A DNA stretch of 64,000 bases from Trichosphaerium sp. ATCC 40318 (taxonomy: Eukaryota > Discosea > Flabellinia > Trichosidae), in NCBI GenBank assembly GCA_038496445.1, contig JALMLS010000423.1, positions 186,001 through 250,000 on the forward strand. The letters are read 5' to 3'. The position numbers were made by a program, and so were the translations under genes. A model generated the notes under the pieces. That model was not told the origin of the DNA and searched no databases. It saw only the letters and a program-made list of their open reading frames with translations. The first letter of the stretch is position 1; the number at the start of each line of letters is the position of its first letter. Positions 1 to 12,090 of this stretch are shown here, one piece after another.

Positions 1-3000
1 ATTTGCAGAGTACATTGTGTTGTTGAAGGTAGACAACGAAAAAAACCGTGTTTGGATGTTTTTATTCTAATGTTGTTGTTTGTTTAGGACTTAACGAGTT
101 GTGAAGATGTTTCAAAAGAACTTGCATCCAGTTTACAAGAGGTATGTGGTTAAATAAGTCAGTTAAAAAACATTAACGTTATTTTTTTTCAATTTTAAAA
201 GGCATGCTCAATCTTCACTACTATATCCTATCACACGAATAATGAAATGGCTATAGTATCTGAATCTACTCTCACTATTGAGAGAAAAAGAATTTCAGCA
301 CGACATGGTGTTGTCAAGGTATTTATTAACAGAAATGTCCAACCGTTTTTTGTAACTGTTTTTTTCTATGGCAGATATTTGATTCAAAAAAGAAAGTTAT
401 GGTACCAGTCGATTTTTCAAATGTAATAGTAGCAGAAAAGATGGTGGGTTTATCTACAAAAATTGCAGGTAAGCTTGATGCTATAAAGGATCTTGAGGTT
501 TTCACGGTCACATAAAAAATTGTTCACAAGTCGTTAATTTTTTTTAGATTTTTATGCTTGTCATGTCAGTGGTATCAAGTTTTTGATGAAACAATTTGAT
601 TTGAAACCTGAATCTCTCGAATTTTGGAGAAAAGAAGTTGCTATTTTAAATAATCTACCACACCACGCTAATATAATTCGGTACAACAATCAAAATCTTT
701 TTTATTTTTTTACCAGTGAAAACCGAAAGTTGTTTTTTGTTAGAAAACATTGTCACGTGAACTGTTCACACCAAACTTTTAAAAAACGTCCGTGAACACT
801 TATAACAAAGGTGATAGAGCCTGTTTTTTTGTTTTATTTGAACGTACAGTGACACTTTGCTTGTATTTTTTAACCAAGCATTTGTAGTAATAGAGTAATT
901 ACTCAGTTTTGTTGTAGATATGTCTATAGCTCCGAGAAAGGTCAGCAAGTTCGTATCTTCTTGGGTTACTATTCAACAACACTACGCGCCATTTTTGATG
1001 ATAGAAGGGTATGTTTGTAATGATCCTGGGGTGAAACGACATTATATGAACGAAATTCTATTTTTTTCGAATTAACTTTGTTTGTGCTAAATATTACCCT
1101 TGTAGCGGCGAAATGTTCCTTTTACACTTGATGAGATTATTATTTTACTCAAAAATATTCTACGTGGTCTACAATTTTTACATACCTATGATATAGTCTA
1201 CAGGAACCTAAGTATTGACAACGTACGTAGTATTTTTTGTTTTGTGGGTTTTTTTAATGTTTTTTGTATCTACTCGAAAAGTTGTGTATTTTGGTTTAAA
1301 TGTCCGCTGTCAACTGATTACACGCTTTTAGTTATTTGTTGAGAATAATTCTTTGGGTGCTATTGCGACTTGCGTGTTGGGTAATTTAGACTACGCTAAA
1401 CCAATTACAGCCAATATCAAGGCCAAAACCAATATTGGCAAGCCGTGTACGTAATATCGATCGTTGACGTTCAGAAAAAATTGTTCTGATCAAATTCTTA
1501 GCCTACTCTGCTCCAGAAGTACTTGGATCAAAAAACAGAGATAATTACTCATTTTATGCTGACAGTAAGTCCATCAACTTTTTTGCTTGTTAATAAACCA
1601 ACCGGACTGTGTTATTAACACAAGTACACCGAAGACTCGTCTCCTCTAACTTTTGTTAAGTTTGGTCTTTGGGAATGGTTATATACGCTCTAATTAGCTT
1701 AAAAATACCTTATGAATCAAGATCATACAATATACTACCAGAACTTGAAGCTGGACGAACACCACAGCTACCAAAAGGTAATTAACCATCAAGATGAGAC
1801 TTTTATACATAAGAGAACTAAAACATTGTTAGATTTGCCTAAAGAGAAAAAATTCTTGGCGGAACTCTATCGACAATGTACAAATTTTGTTCCTCAGGTA
1901 TGTCACCCTTGATGTTGGTTGCAATACCACATATGTCTGTTCATAACACATACTGATTTATTGAAGGAACGGCCGTCTATAGAAACGCTACAAAAGGCAT
2001 TAATGGAGCGTAAATGCATATCAGAGATTAATAAAAGGACTTTATTCGATGATGATCCTCCTGTAAGGAGGCTTCTTGACATGTTTTTTATTATCGGTCA
2101 AACATCAAAAACAAAGGCACCAGAGATACTTAAACAATACCCAGATGCTCCAGCGTACGCAATAACAAAACTCAAAACTATCTCAAAAAACATTTGAGAA
2201 TCTTTTTCGATGGATTCGTGCTTCGCTCTTTTTCGACTTCCTGGATAACCTTATTGTTAGACGTGTTGGTAATATAACAGGACAGTATGATGACATAACC
2301 GATTTTTGCTTTCCTTGTGGAACAGAGAACCGTAAAAAGGACCAATTTGTGTTTATATACAAGAAGCAAGACAGAAGGATGTTTGCTATTGCAAACCTTC
2401 AAAAGGAAAAAGCTACTGTACGTTAATCTAGTCTTGAGTGTAATTAAAACATCTAACTAAGGAAATAGGACTTTACACTTTGCTTTGTTGTGTTAACAGA
2501 ATTCCCATACATGCAATTCCATTTCTCTGTCCTGAGGAAGCTTGCTTGTACGTCATTTGTTACCCATATATTTTCTTTTCCTTCTTTACAAACTCACGTG
2601 ATTTAGCGTTGTCTCGAGCACCTGGAGGTGGAATGACAGATTTACTTCAAAAGTTACATGATTTTGAAGTACCAAGAGGAGAACTGTGCAGGTTTAAAGC
2701 GAATGGCATTGATTCATTACTTCAGGTATGCCTTAAGAAAGAGCCTTATGTTTTGAATAAACAACTTTTGATGACATTAATTTAGGTGCCTGTTGATGGT
2801 CCGTCTGAGCTTGTTGCTGAGTGGGCGTTCCCTATAATGTTTGCATTTATTCCATTAAAACTATTCGGGAATATCTTGGCGCTATTACTTCAAGAATACT
2901 CTGTTGTATTCACATCCAAGAGACATGTACTTATATCAGCAACAACGTGAGTCACAATTTTTCTTGTTTGATCTTTGTTTGCTCACATTATCGTTTAGAT

Positions 3001-4017
3001 TGGGTATGGCTGTTGCTCTTTCTCCTTATGAATGGCAAGGATACTTGTACCCAGTGCTACCTTATAAGTAAGTTGAAAAAGTGTTTATTTCTTGTGTTAT
3101 AGTTTATTGATTATTTGTTCTAGTTATTCGAGTTATGGTCCTTTTATTGGAGGTCAACTTGGCTCGTCAATTACTCAACAATGGGAGAGCGATAATATTG
3201 TTGTCGTCAATTTAGATAAAGGAACAATAGTATCTCATAAAGGAGCTGCTAGACTGCCAGTAAAGAGCAGTATAGCAACTCTTCCAGTGGAGCTTGAAGT
3301 GTATCCTTTATTTGTCTTATTTTTTGATTTATTTTTGAATTACCACGTGCGTGGCGACTTTGCTTCAATCGCAGCGTGCACCTCGTTATTTTCTTTGACT
3401 CTATGAGACTCCTTGCAGGTCCTGTAGAAGAATTAGAAGATGAAGATAGGATATCAGAAACAGTCAGCGATATAAGGTCTGGTTTGCGTCATTATAGCCG
3501 TGGTTTGATATCAAGGCTTTCAAGTAATTATAAACAACTCACAGCAATACTAACTGATGATTTTGATTTCTTTAACAAAAAGCATATTGACTTGCTTATC
3601 AAGTACGATTTATTTTTTTGAGGTTTTATTTGTATTGGTTTTGTGAGCTTTTTCACGTCAAGCTTGTAGTAATATTTGGATTATACACCCAGTTATTAAT
3701 AATCTATGACGTGTAAACACAAATTTGCTCAACACCTTGCTCACGTGACCTCGCCAAAACTTTTTTCTCTTTTTTACCAGAAGAAAAATTAGCTTTACTT
3801 TCTCTTGCTGGTTTGTTGGTTAGTAACTTCTTTTTATAGTACGCTTGAAGACGATAATGACAAGGCTTTTTATGAGCGGTTCTTTTCAACGTTATTAATA
3901 AGAGCACATTCGGATAAAGTAAAAGAACTATTGACAGCGTCTGCACCTGGTCTAGAAGATGATAGACAAAATGTTTGGGAAACAACATGGCCTGAAGATA
4001 AGCGTGCATCTAACTGA
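1..4017 (+). CDS. Pseudokinase-DENN fusion protein (5' end outside window)
   Basis: DENN proteins usually act as Rab guanine-nucleotide exchange factors on membranes. About 15 exons can be joined. The first exons are of unknown nature. A kinase fold runs from about 555 to 2030: a lysine in the N-lobe (IKFLMKQF), then YRNLSIDN where HRD is expected, GNLD where DFG is expected, then SAPEV and DIWSLGM. Loss of the catalytic Asp and of DFG marks it as a probable pseudokinase. The exon that ends the kinase (ERPSIETL, 1967 on) continues unbroken into the uDENN start (LLDMFFIIG) and on to DFCFP. The core DENN follows (LLLQEYSVVFTSKRHVL, YEWQGYLYPVLPY, PFIGG), then dDENN to a stop at 4015-4017. The frame holds only if 16 nt at 1778-1793 (gtaa...caag) is removed. 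The start codon lies before the window. The DENN call is firm; the partner Rab is unknown. Confidence 0.85.
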
Positions 4018-4543
4018 ACTTGGTGCACATAGATACATAGATACATAAATAAGCGTACTATGTCGTTTATGTATCAAAAGGAGGAGATAACACACAACGG
4101 TTAAAAGAATTTCCGGTTAAAAGAAACTTGGGTTTTGGATCAAAAAATCGGGCCGCAGTATTTTTTGACAGGAAAACTCACCCAAAAAAAAACCCTTTTT
4201 ACTCCCACTTGTACAATAGCAAACAAAAATATTTCCTCACTACAAGTGCACAATAGTTACACAACTGTTTTTTTGCTCGACCTTTTTTTTTATTGTGGCA
4301 TTTTTGGGCGCCACTATTTTCTCCGGTGTGAGTTATTTTCTTCACACGCGCTGTCGATAAGAAGTGTAAATTGACGTATTATACTGATACGTAATTCGTG
4401 TGGAAGTAATTAATATCCCGAGCTTTCCAGTTTTTATCAAAAAAGTCAACGGGGGTAATTAAATAGTTCATCCACCGGCCAAAATATTTTGTGTACTCTT
4501 TTTGTATTTCATTAAAAAGCAAACAGACGTTACAACAGCAAAG
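4018..4543. other. Intergenic, DENN gene to ABCG gene
   Basis: AT-rich spacer with a short ATAGATACAT-type repeat near 4028-4050 and long T and A runs. No coding or RNA signal was recognised. It should carry the DENN gene's 3' end and the promoter of the ABC transporter. Confidence 0.5.
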
Positions 4544-7349
4544 ATGAGTTCATCAGAAGCATCGTCCGGTGAAGAGACAGAGTACAGTGAGCAAGAGGAA
4601 GTATCTGCGCACGAAGAAAGTGAAATGCAAGAAATCGGAGAAGAGAAGCCTAAACGACGTAACAAGAATAAAAAAGCGCGAGCCGAGCAGCCTATGACAC
4701 AAGGAGATGAAATGGAACGTTTCGAAGATGACACTTCAGATGACGTATCAATTACACTACCAGTACTTGATGAGACTGCTCTGCAATACGAAAAAGTAAG
4801 TTTGACAGCCGACTTGAGTTGGGAGGGAGTTAAATTTCGTTCTTCGCCAACGAAGAAATACATGTGCTGCGGGCCAGTAAAACCATCAAGAACAATCCTA
4901 AACGGTACGATTAGTACAAAATTACGCACTACTCCCCAGCAACAAACTGACCTTTTACATCAGATTTGGAAGGTGCTATACCAGCTGGTACACTTTTAGC
5001 AGTTATGGGGCCTTCGGGTGCAGGCAAAGTACGGCTTTTTGGCAATTTGTACCCGAAAACACCGAAACTAATCGTAATATTTTAGACAACTTTAATGGAT
5101 ATTTTGGCGAATAAATTGAAAGCATCAGAAGGAAATGTTGCTGTAAATAACAAGTACGTGAATAGCTGCCTCCTTCCAAATAAACCTTCCTTGGATGGAG
5201 ACCTTGCTTAAAACGAGAGATACTTAAATGTTTACTTAGGATGATTTCCCCAAAAAGACCTTTTATAAAACAGGTACGTTCTTTTTTCTCTTTTTTTTTC
5301 ACGTGATCATTTTTTTTTTCTTTATTTTTGCTCATCTTATTTAGTCGTATGTAAAACAAGAGGATGTTTTAATGGATACACTATCTGTTAGAGAGCTATT
5401 AAAATTTTCAGCGCAACTAAGACTTCCAAAAGAACTACCACTCAAAGAAAAGCTCGCAAGAGTACGACCGCTTTTTTCCACTTTTCTTTTAACACTCATT
5501 AAGGTTGACGGCGTCATTAAAGAGTTGGGTCTTAGTAAATGTCAAAATACACGTATCGGAAATAAAGCAGAAGGCAATGCAGGAATTAGCGGAGGTGAAA
5601 GGTTCGTGTAGAGTAACGACAACTGTAACTTTTTTTCTGACGTTTCTATTTTTAGAAAAAGAGCATCAGTTGCAATTGAATTATTGACTGATCCAAGTAT
5701 TCTATTTCTTGATGAACCAACTTCTGGATTAGATTCAGAAACATCTTATCACTTAGTAAAAACATTAGAAAAGATTGCCAACTCTGGAAGAACAGTAATA
5801 AGTACAATCCATCAGGTACACTTTTTTTACCAATACGAGCCTAACATCTTTTAGCCTTCATCAGATACTTTCAAAGTATTTCAGTCCCTTCTTCTTATTG
5901 TAGATGGTAACATAGCATACCTTGGACCACGAAAGGATGCGGTAAAGTACTTTGCCCGCTTAGGATATGTTTGTCCAACCTACACAAATCCAGCCGACTA
6001 TTTCTGTACGTTCATTGAACTACTTTTGTACATTTTGTTTACACGATCACGTGGACTTTTGCTTTTGTTTACCAATTAAACCTAACTTTATTTACTAGTG
6101 AAGATTCTTCAGGAAGCAGATAAAAAACCTAAGATCATAGCGGCATGGAAGAAGAAACAACAAAAGGAAAACAAAAAAAAGAAGAAAAATAATGATGTCA
6201 AGAAAGTAGGCAGTGATGGAAAATGGCCAAAGAAACGTAGTCAATACGAAGCATCAATGTGGACTCAATTATATCTCCTAACAAGGAGAGCGTTTATTGG
6301 AAATTTCAGAAATCCACTGAAGACATTCGCCAGACTTGGTCAAGCTATTGTGCTTGGTCTTCTGTTTGGTTTTGCATACTTTCAAATAGACACATCTCAA
6401 GAAAGTATACAGGATAGGGTTGGCGTTATGTTCGTTAGTCTAATTACTATCGCTTTTTCAAATATGATGAACGCTATTTATTCATGTACGTCCCACAAAT
6501 ACGATACCCCATTTTCTTGTTTTTTTCTTGTTTTTGCTTCAAAGAGCTTACTCTTTCTCTAGTCCCTGCTGAAAAGGAGATTCTTATACGAGAGTATTCT
6601 TCTAGTACATATTCGCTGTTTCCGTATCTACTATCAAAGACAGTGGCAGATTTACCCTTCACAGTGTTCTTTAGCTTTTTATACTGTTGTATTGCATACT
6701 GGACTATTGGACTTCAAACTGATGGATTGTCTTTCATGTATTTTAGTGTACGAACATTTCTTTTGCTTCTTAACCCTACCATGAAACTCATTTATCTATT
6801 TAGATCGTTGTAATTCTTGCATCCCTCATATCTGAGTCGATAGGATTGTTTGCAGCGTCAATGTCTGATGATGTTAATTTTGCTTCTTCCATTGCACCTC
6901 TTTTAATGATTCCTTTCATTCTCTTTGGAGGGTTATTCCAAAACGCTGATTCTGTTCCTCCGTACTTTGTTTGGATACAAGCTACATCATTTGTCAAGTA
7001 TTCATTTGAAATCATGGCGGTTAGAGGTAAGAATTCATCGTTTTCTTATTGTTGTTACGAGTTTTTTTCTCACTTACCCTTAGAATTCACTGGATTGACA
7101 TTCACTTGTGACAACCCAATAGTAAGCATTGATAACACAACTACCTGTCCGACATCTGTAGGGTACGTACAATTTTACTTGCCAGAAAACCAAGTACTCA
7201 CTTTTTGTTTTAGCGAACAAGTTATTGACTTGTATGGCTTTGAGAGTGGGAATATCGCAAGGAATTTCGCTCTTCTAGCATTATTTTTGGTAGTATGGCG
7301 TGGAGCTTCTTTCCTATTGCTATGGAATAGAATGAGAAAGGTCAAATAA
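4544..7349 (+). CDS. ABC transporter, G family half-transporter
   Basis: ABCG half-transporters dimerise in a membrane and export lipids, sterols or drugs using ATP. The start is the ATG at 4544, opening an acidic, charged tail ([19 protein letters not shown]). The nucleotide-binding domain comes first: Walker A GPSGAGK at the end of one exon with TT on the next (about 5015-5095), signature ISGGE (about 5590), Walker [13 protein letters not shown] (about 5705) and H-loop STIHQ. A basic linker rich in K follows, then an ABC2-type membrane domain with about six hydrophobic segments (6270-7330), and stop at 7347-7349. The NBD-then-TMD order and size fit ABCG half-transporters. At least twelve short introns interrupt the gene. 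The substrate cannot be inferred. All catalytic motifs look intact. Confidence 0.93.
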
Positions 7350-7544
7350 GCACATGTACAGCATAATCAAAAACTCAATTTGTAAATAAACCAATCGATT
7401 AAAAAGACCCGTATTGGATAGCGAATATTGTCAACGAAGGTGTCCATAAGTGAACTAGTAAGCATCATGAAATCCTTCATCGAAGAGAAGGAGGCGAAAC
7501 TAAAGTTTGAAAGTGAAGGGTGGGTGCATTTATTTTTGGTTCTT
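7350..7544. other. Convergent intergenic spacer
   Basis: Short AT-rich gap between the convergent 3' ends of the ABC transporter gene and the cysteine-rich gene. Nothing specific was seen apart from likely poly(A) signals of both genes. Confidence 0.4.
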
Positions 7545-8680
7545 TTAAAAGTCAATACAACAGCGTGTTTTTCCTTTGAAGTCTTTCTCACATCCAGCGT
7601 AACATTCGAACATGTGTTGTTGTACTGCATATTGCTCAGCACAAAGAGAGTAACACTGGCACTTGTTATTGATGGTAGGGTTTACGGTATCTACGATTCT
7701 ATCCATCATTGGATCTTTCATGTGTTTTGGTTTGTTAGTCATTTGCCCTGGATTGGAAACCATGTGCCCTGGATTAGTTTTCTGTGCTACTTCGCAGGTA
7801 TCAACACAAGTTATAAAATCATCTATTGAAGTCTGAAGAGCGTCACATTGATCAACGCAACTGATTGATTTCATGGGCGTATTGTTTTGCTCCTTGTTCA
7901 TCATGTCAGGTTGTTGGTTCATGTTGTTATGAAAGTAATCGGGCGAACATATTGTTGGGCATTGAGAAATTGATGGATGGTATCTATAGCAATCGTCAAC
8001 ACACTGCTCTTTATCCTACAAGCGTAATCAGTCATCAATCAAACGAAACATAAGAAATAAAAAAGCAACAACGAAAACTGTCTTTAAAAAAAAGTGATTT
8101 TAAATTGGTAAAACTAAAGGGATTTTGATGCGAGGCCTGTTTCTTACAGCCGCGGCTGATTTCAACACAGTCAGACAAAAAAATGTCACAAAAAAAAGAC
8201 TAGCGGCAGCTTTTGGTGGTTACAGCTTGCGCTCTAGTATTAGCGCTGCTACTCTTTTTGATAAGAACTTCGATTAAAATGGCATTTTCCATTTTTGGTT
8301 GTTGCGGCAATGTTCATTTACCGACAATGATTGTAGCATTCGCGTACCTTTGGTGTGCAACTTGTTTCGCATTCTCCGCTTGAAGTTGTACCTTGAGTGC
8401 GGGTGACGCAAGTTTCTACGCAAGTTTGACGAGGAGCTTGCTATAACAGCTGCGTTAGTGTAATACTACACGTAAGATGGACGAGGGAGCAAGCGTAAAC
8501 TTGTTTTCGAAAAAGATTCGTTTGTTTGATCAAAAGAGCGCTTACGACATCGTATGGTAAAGTACGTTGGCTACTGCTCATGCTGTTGCTGTTTTTGTCG
8601 TTAGGGTCTACCATGCTTAGACTTTGAGCTGACAGACAGAGGAATAGCACTAACAGTGCTGTAAATGTGAGAGTGTTCAT
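7545..8680 (-). CDS. Secreted cysteine-rich protein with CX3C pairs
   Basis: Not recognised as a known family. Exon 1 (from 8680) encodes a clear signal peptide (MNTLTFTALLVLFLCLS, cut probably near AQSLS). Exon 2 (about 8353-8442) and exon 3 (7545 to about 8017) complete it. After the signal peptide cysteines come mostly in CX3C form: CVETC, CETSC, CVDDC, CPTIC, CVDQC, CVDTC, CYSLC, CYAGC, and the chain ends near CCIDF. Paired CX3C motifs are the hallmark of helical-hairpin (alpha-hairpinin or CHCH-like) disulphide folds, so a secreted, multiply disulphide-bonded protein is likely. The larger intron (about 8020-8350) has no other signal. Defence, adhesion or cyst-wall roles are all possible; none is shown. 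Confidence 0.65.
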
Positions 8681-8947
8681 GTTGTTGTTTTTGTTCGTGA
8701 GGGTGTGATTGTGATTTTGGTGTGAACTTGTTTTAGAAATTGCCACCCAAATTCTTCGGGTTAATTCCTTTTTTGCTTTTTGCTCGCACACAGCGTTATC
8801 ATCGTCTTATGTTGAAACCTATAGCCAATCTTACCTTGTTTGTGATCATTTAAACATCAGCATCCTCAGTAAGATTCGCGACTGGATGGCTAGGGTTAAT
8901 AAATAAAAGCAAAACGTTTTCATTATTGCTATGGAATTGACCTGAAT

Positions 8948-8964
8948 ACTAACTCAATAGTTCC
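8948..8964. repeat. Target-site duplication, 3' side of the LINE
   Basis: ACTAACTCAATAGTTCC, 17 bp, identical to 14291-14307. It abuts a run of ten T at 8965-8974, which is the poly(A) tail of the minus-strand element. Confidence 0.95.
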
Positions 8965-9159
8965 TTTTTTTTTTAGAATAAGAGGCAGCGCGCTAGCGCC
9001 TACTTTATTACATATGGTTTTGTTACAGGTTTGTTTGTTTACATTGTATAAAAATAAAATAAATTTATTGTGCAATAAGTTCCTTCTCAACAGTATACCG
9101 ACGTATTGACATAAATAGAATTATTAGAAGCAAGTAATACGATATAATAAAAGAAGAAG

Positions 9160-9192
9160 AAGGGGGGTTGGGGGGGAAGTTTCCCCCCAAAT
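9160..9192 (-). repeat. G/C stem-loop in LINE 3' UTR
   Basis: Runs of G (TTGGGGGGG) and C (CCCCCCAA) lie a few bases apart, so the element's RNA could form a short, strong stem with an A/T loop, about 190 bases before the poly(A). In some LINEs a 3' stem-loop is recognised by the reverse transcriptase. Here that role is only a suggestion. Confidence 0.5.
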
Positions 9193-9308
9193 AAAAAGAA
9201 AATCACTTTAATATAAAAACCACACACTAAGTGCGGTAACTAGGTATAGGGAGCGCCAACGGCTCCAAATTTGCAAAGCAAATTAGGAGGGAACGCGACC
9301 CATGATGT

Positions 9309-12086
9309 CTAGTTGTAAATTGAACCTAGTCTAAGTACAGGTTTGGAGATTCTTCTAGCGTTAGTAGGTTGTAAATATTTACTCAAAATAATTGTACCAT
9401 CTGGTAATATATCGTCAATTCCGCTTCCAACAATAAATGCAGGTGTATTAATTTGTAGTCTCCGCAAGCTATTCTGTTCTGACACTACATTTGTATAATC
9501 CATTTGAACGTGGCATTTGAATCTGTCAGTTGTCCATCTATTTGTGGTCTCATTCTTGTATATCCAATCAACTTTTTTTATTGTTCCATTGTAAGTAGCA
9601 ATAATCATCCAATTAATATATTTGTATCTGATCTGTTGTCCTGATAACCATTTACCTACAGGTACACCATGTTTAATATCATTTCTAATGATCCAAGTTA
9701 TCGCCAAAATTATTCCTATTTCCAAAAGGTGATGTACTGATTTGCAATTTTCCAGCGATACTTTTAGTGACACATCTGGTTTACAAAATGATAATAGATC
9801 AAAAACAACTTCCATTATCTTGCTGGGTATCGACCAGTCAAAAAATATTTCTTCGTGCTTCTCTGGTGGGAATGCATCTTTTTTGTGCGTAACAGGGAGA
9901 CATCTCATAATAAATCTCCATAATATATCTCTAATGTAACTTACACCTTTAAATTTGTTTAGTAGCTTGAGTATCATTGAGTTAAGGATAAAATTTTTCC
10001 TAAAATGAGGTTTTAAACGTGGAATGATTTTGTTACGTAAAATATTTGTAAAAAATTTTACTTTTCTGAATTTGTTTTCTGGTTTTATGTTAAATGATTC
10101 AAAAGAAACTCGGCACAAAGAACTTAGCTGTGACCCATCTTTCCATGCCTGTGAATATATTGTATCAATCGCCAAGTGCCGTTCCCACAACGATGCTTTA
10201 AATGCATTGCTTATTTGCGCAATCGAACTGAGAGAAAAACCTCCCAAGGAGAATGGAAGTGACAGTTGCGTCCAAGATACATGACAATAGACCTTCTTCT
10301 TGTCAAAGACACGTGATACATCCCAAAGAAACCAGTTGCACACATTGATAATTTTGGCAGTTGCACTAGGAGGGATTGAAAGAGGCCTGGTGAAGTAGAT
10401 TAGTTGAGATTGAGCATACGATTTAAAAACATTGATTTTTTGTCGAATTGTTTTACACAGCGGCTTCCACTTTACTAGTTGTACTGTTATTTTGTCTATT
10501 GCTTTGTTCCAATCAAAATTCAAGCCGTCATCACTCAAAGTAAAGCCGAGATACCTGATACTAGTACCTGTATCGAACACTTTACTTTTATCATTATCCA
10601 AGCCTGAGATGTTTGCTTGAAAGCATTTCTTTTCGTTAATCTGAAGACCAGTTGCTTTTCCATATCTTGTTAACCAATAATTCATTTCATCAATATCATC
10701 TATGGAGCTAGCTAATAATAACAGATCGTCAGCAAAGAACAGGTTTTTAAGCCAATTCTTTAGACTCATCTCGGCACCCTTGATATAAGCTTCATGATTT
10801 ATGATCCAGTTGAGCGGTTCCACCATTAGTGCGAAGAAATAAGGGCTTATAGGATTTCCTTGACCTGTACCTCTCTTTGTACAAAAGGTTTCTTTGCTAA
10901 CGACATTGTTGATTCTTACTTGAACATCTAATTTGAGAGCTTGAACTAACATTTTAGCAATCTTGTCAGAGAATCCTATTTTTGTTAGGAATAATTTTAG
11001 CGCAATATGGCTACAGGAATCGAAAGCTTTTTTGAAATCATATGCAATCATCCTCAACCATTTCGAGTGCTTCTTGTTGTAGGCTATGGTTTCTAGAGCA
11101 GCTATGACATTGTCAACAATATCCCTTCCTGGTATGAAACCATTCTGGGTTTTGAGGATAATTTTTGACATGAGAGGTGTCAAGCGATTGTAGAAAACCT
11201 TCATTAAAATTTTGTAATCAACGTTAGTAAGAGTTATAGGACGGTAGTTAGCCATCAATTTGGGATCTCCTTTTTTGAAAATAGGAATAATCGTACCCTT
11301 ACATAGAAACTGATCTACACAACCTTGTTTGATAAATGTATTAAATAGACTTGTAAGTGACGGAACAAAAGTTTCCTTCATAGATTTGTATACGCACGCT
11401 GATAAGCCATCTGGGCCTGGAGCTTTATTAGAAGGCATGTTGTTTATTACTTCTTCTATTTCTTCTTCTTCAATAGGAACATTTAGTTGTTCTTCCAATT
11501 CTACAAAGGACTTAGGTTTCCATAAACTACTTACTTGGTTAAGGACTTCTTCATCTATTTTAAGGTCGTCATATAGATTTTTGTAAAATCTGACACTTGT
11601 TGAAAGTATTTCTTTTATATCTTTTGAAGACGTGTTGTTCCATGTGCACTTTAGTTCTTCAACTATTCTAGCGGAATTTCTGCCTTTTAATATCCTTGTT
11701 AGCTGAGCAGATGGTATTTCATTGTGTTTGTCTTTATCGATAGATGCCGCCACACAGGTAAATTCTTTCTTTTCTTTGGTGAGTTTATTGTATTCTAATA
11801 GGTCTTTCATAGTAGCTGTGTGTTTATTTGATAGAGTCGCTGCTAGCACATTGATTCGTGCGTTCTTTTTGAATAATAGATTGCGTTGATTTTTACTAAA
11901 TCTAGTTATTAGTTCATTCTTATCACGTACATAATCGCTTGGAGAAGGACCAAATGTTAAATCACACGTTTTAGTGGCTTTGTGTACTTCCTTGAAAAGA
12001 ACTGGATTAATGCGAAAAGGACAAGGGAGTCGAGGACCGAATTCAAAAGAAGCAAGTAAAATCGAGTGATCAAGTTCAAAAATTGG
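9309..12086 (-). pseudogene. LINE ORF2, reverse transcriptase part (3' fragment)
   Basis: Second part of the LINE polyprotein, which copies element RNA at the nicked target site. Visible RT motifs: NKAPGPDGLS, GTIIPIFKKGDP, NYRPITLTNVDYKIL, NGFIPGRDIVDN, IAYDFKKAFDS, GTGQGNPISPYFFAL and the catalytic FFADD. A C-terminal region with WFLWDVSRVF and SLGGFSL follows, as in L1-type elements. No RNase H domain was seen. The frame is open for 925 codons to the stop at 9309. The ATG at 12089 belongs to the duplicated CATG, so the upstream endonuclease is cut off by the TIR element. The fragment could be translated from that ATG but would lack the nicking domain. Confidence 0.93.
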
Positions 12087-12090
12087 CATG
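12087..12090. repeat. 4-bp target-site duplication CATG (left of nested element)
   Basis: CATG here and at 13020-13023 flank the TIR element. With one copy and the element removed, the endonuclease and RT frames join exactly, so the duplication is 4 bp. Confidence 0.9.
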
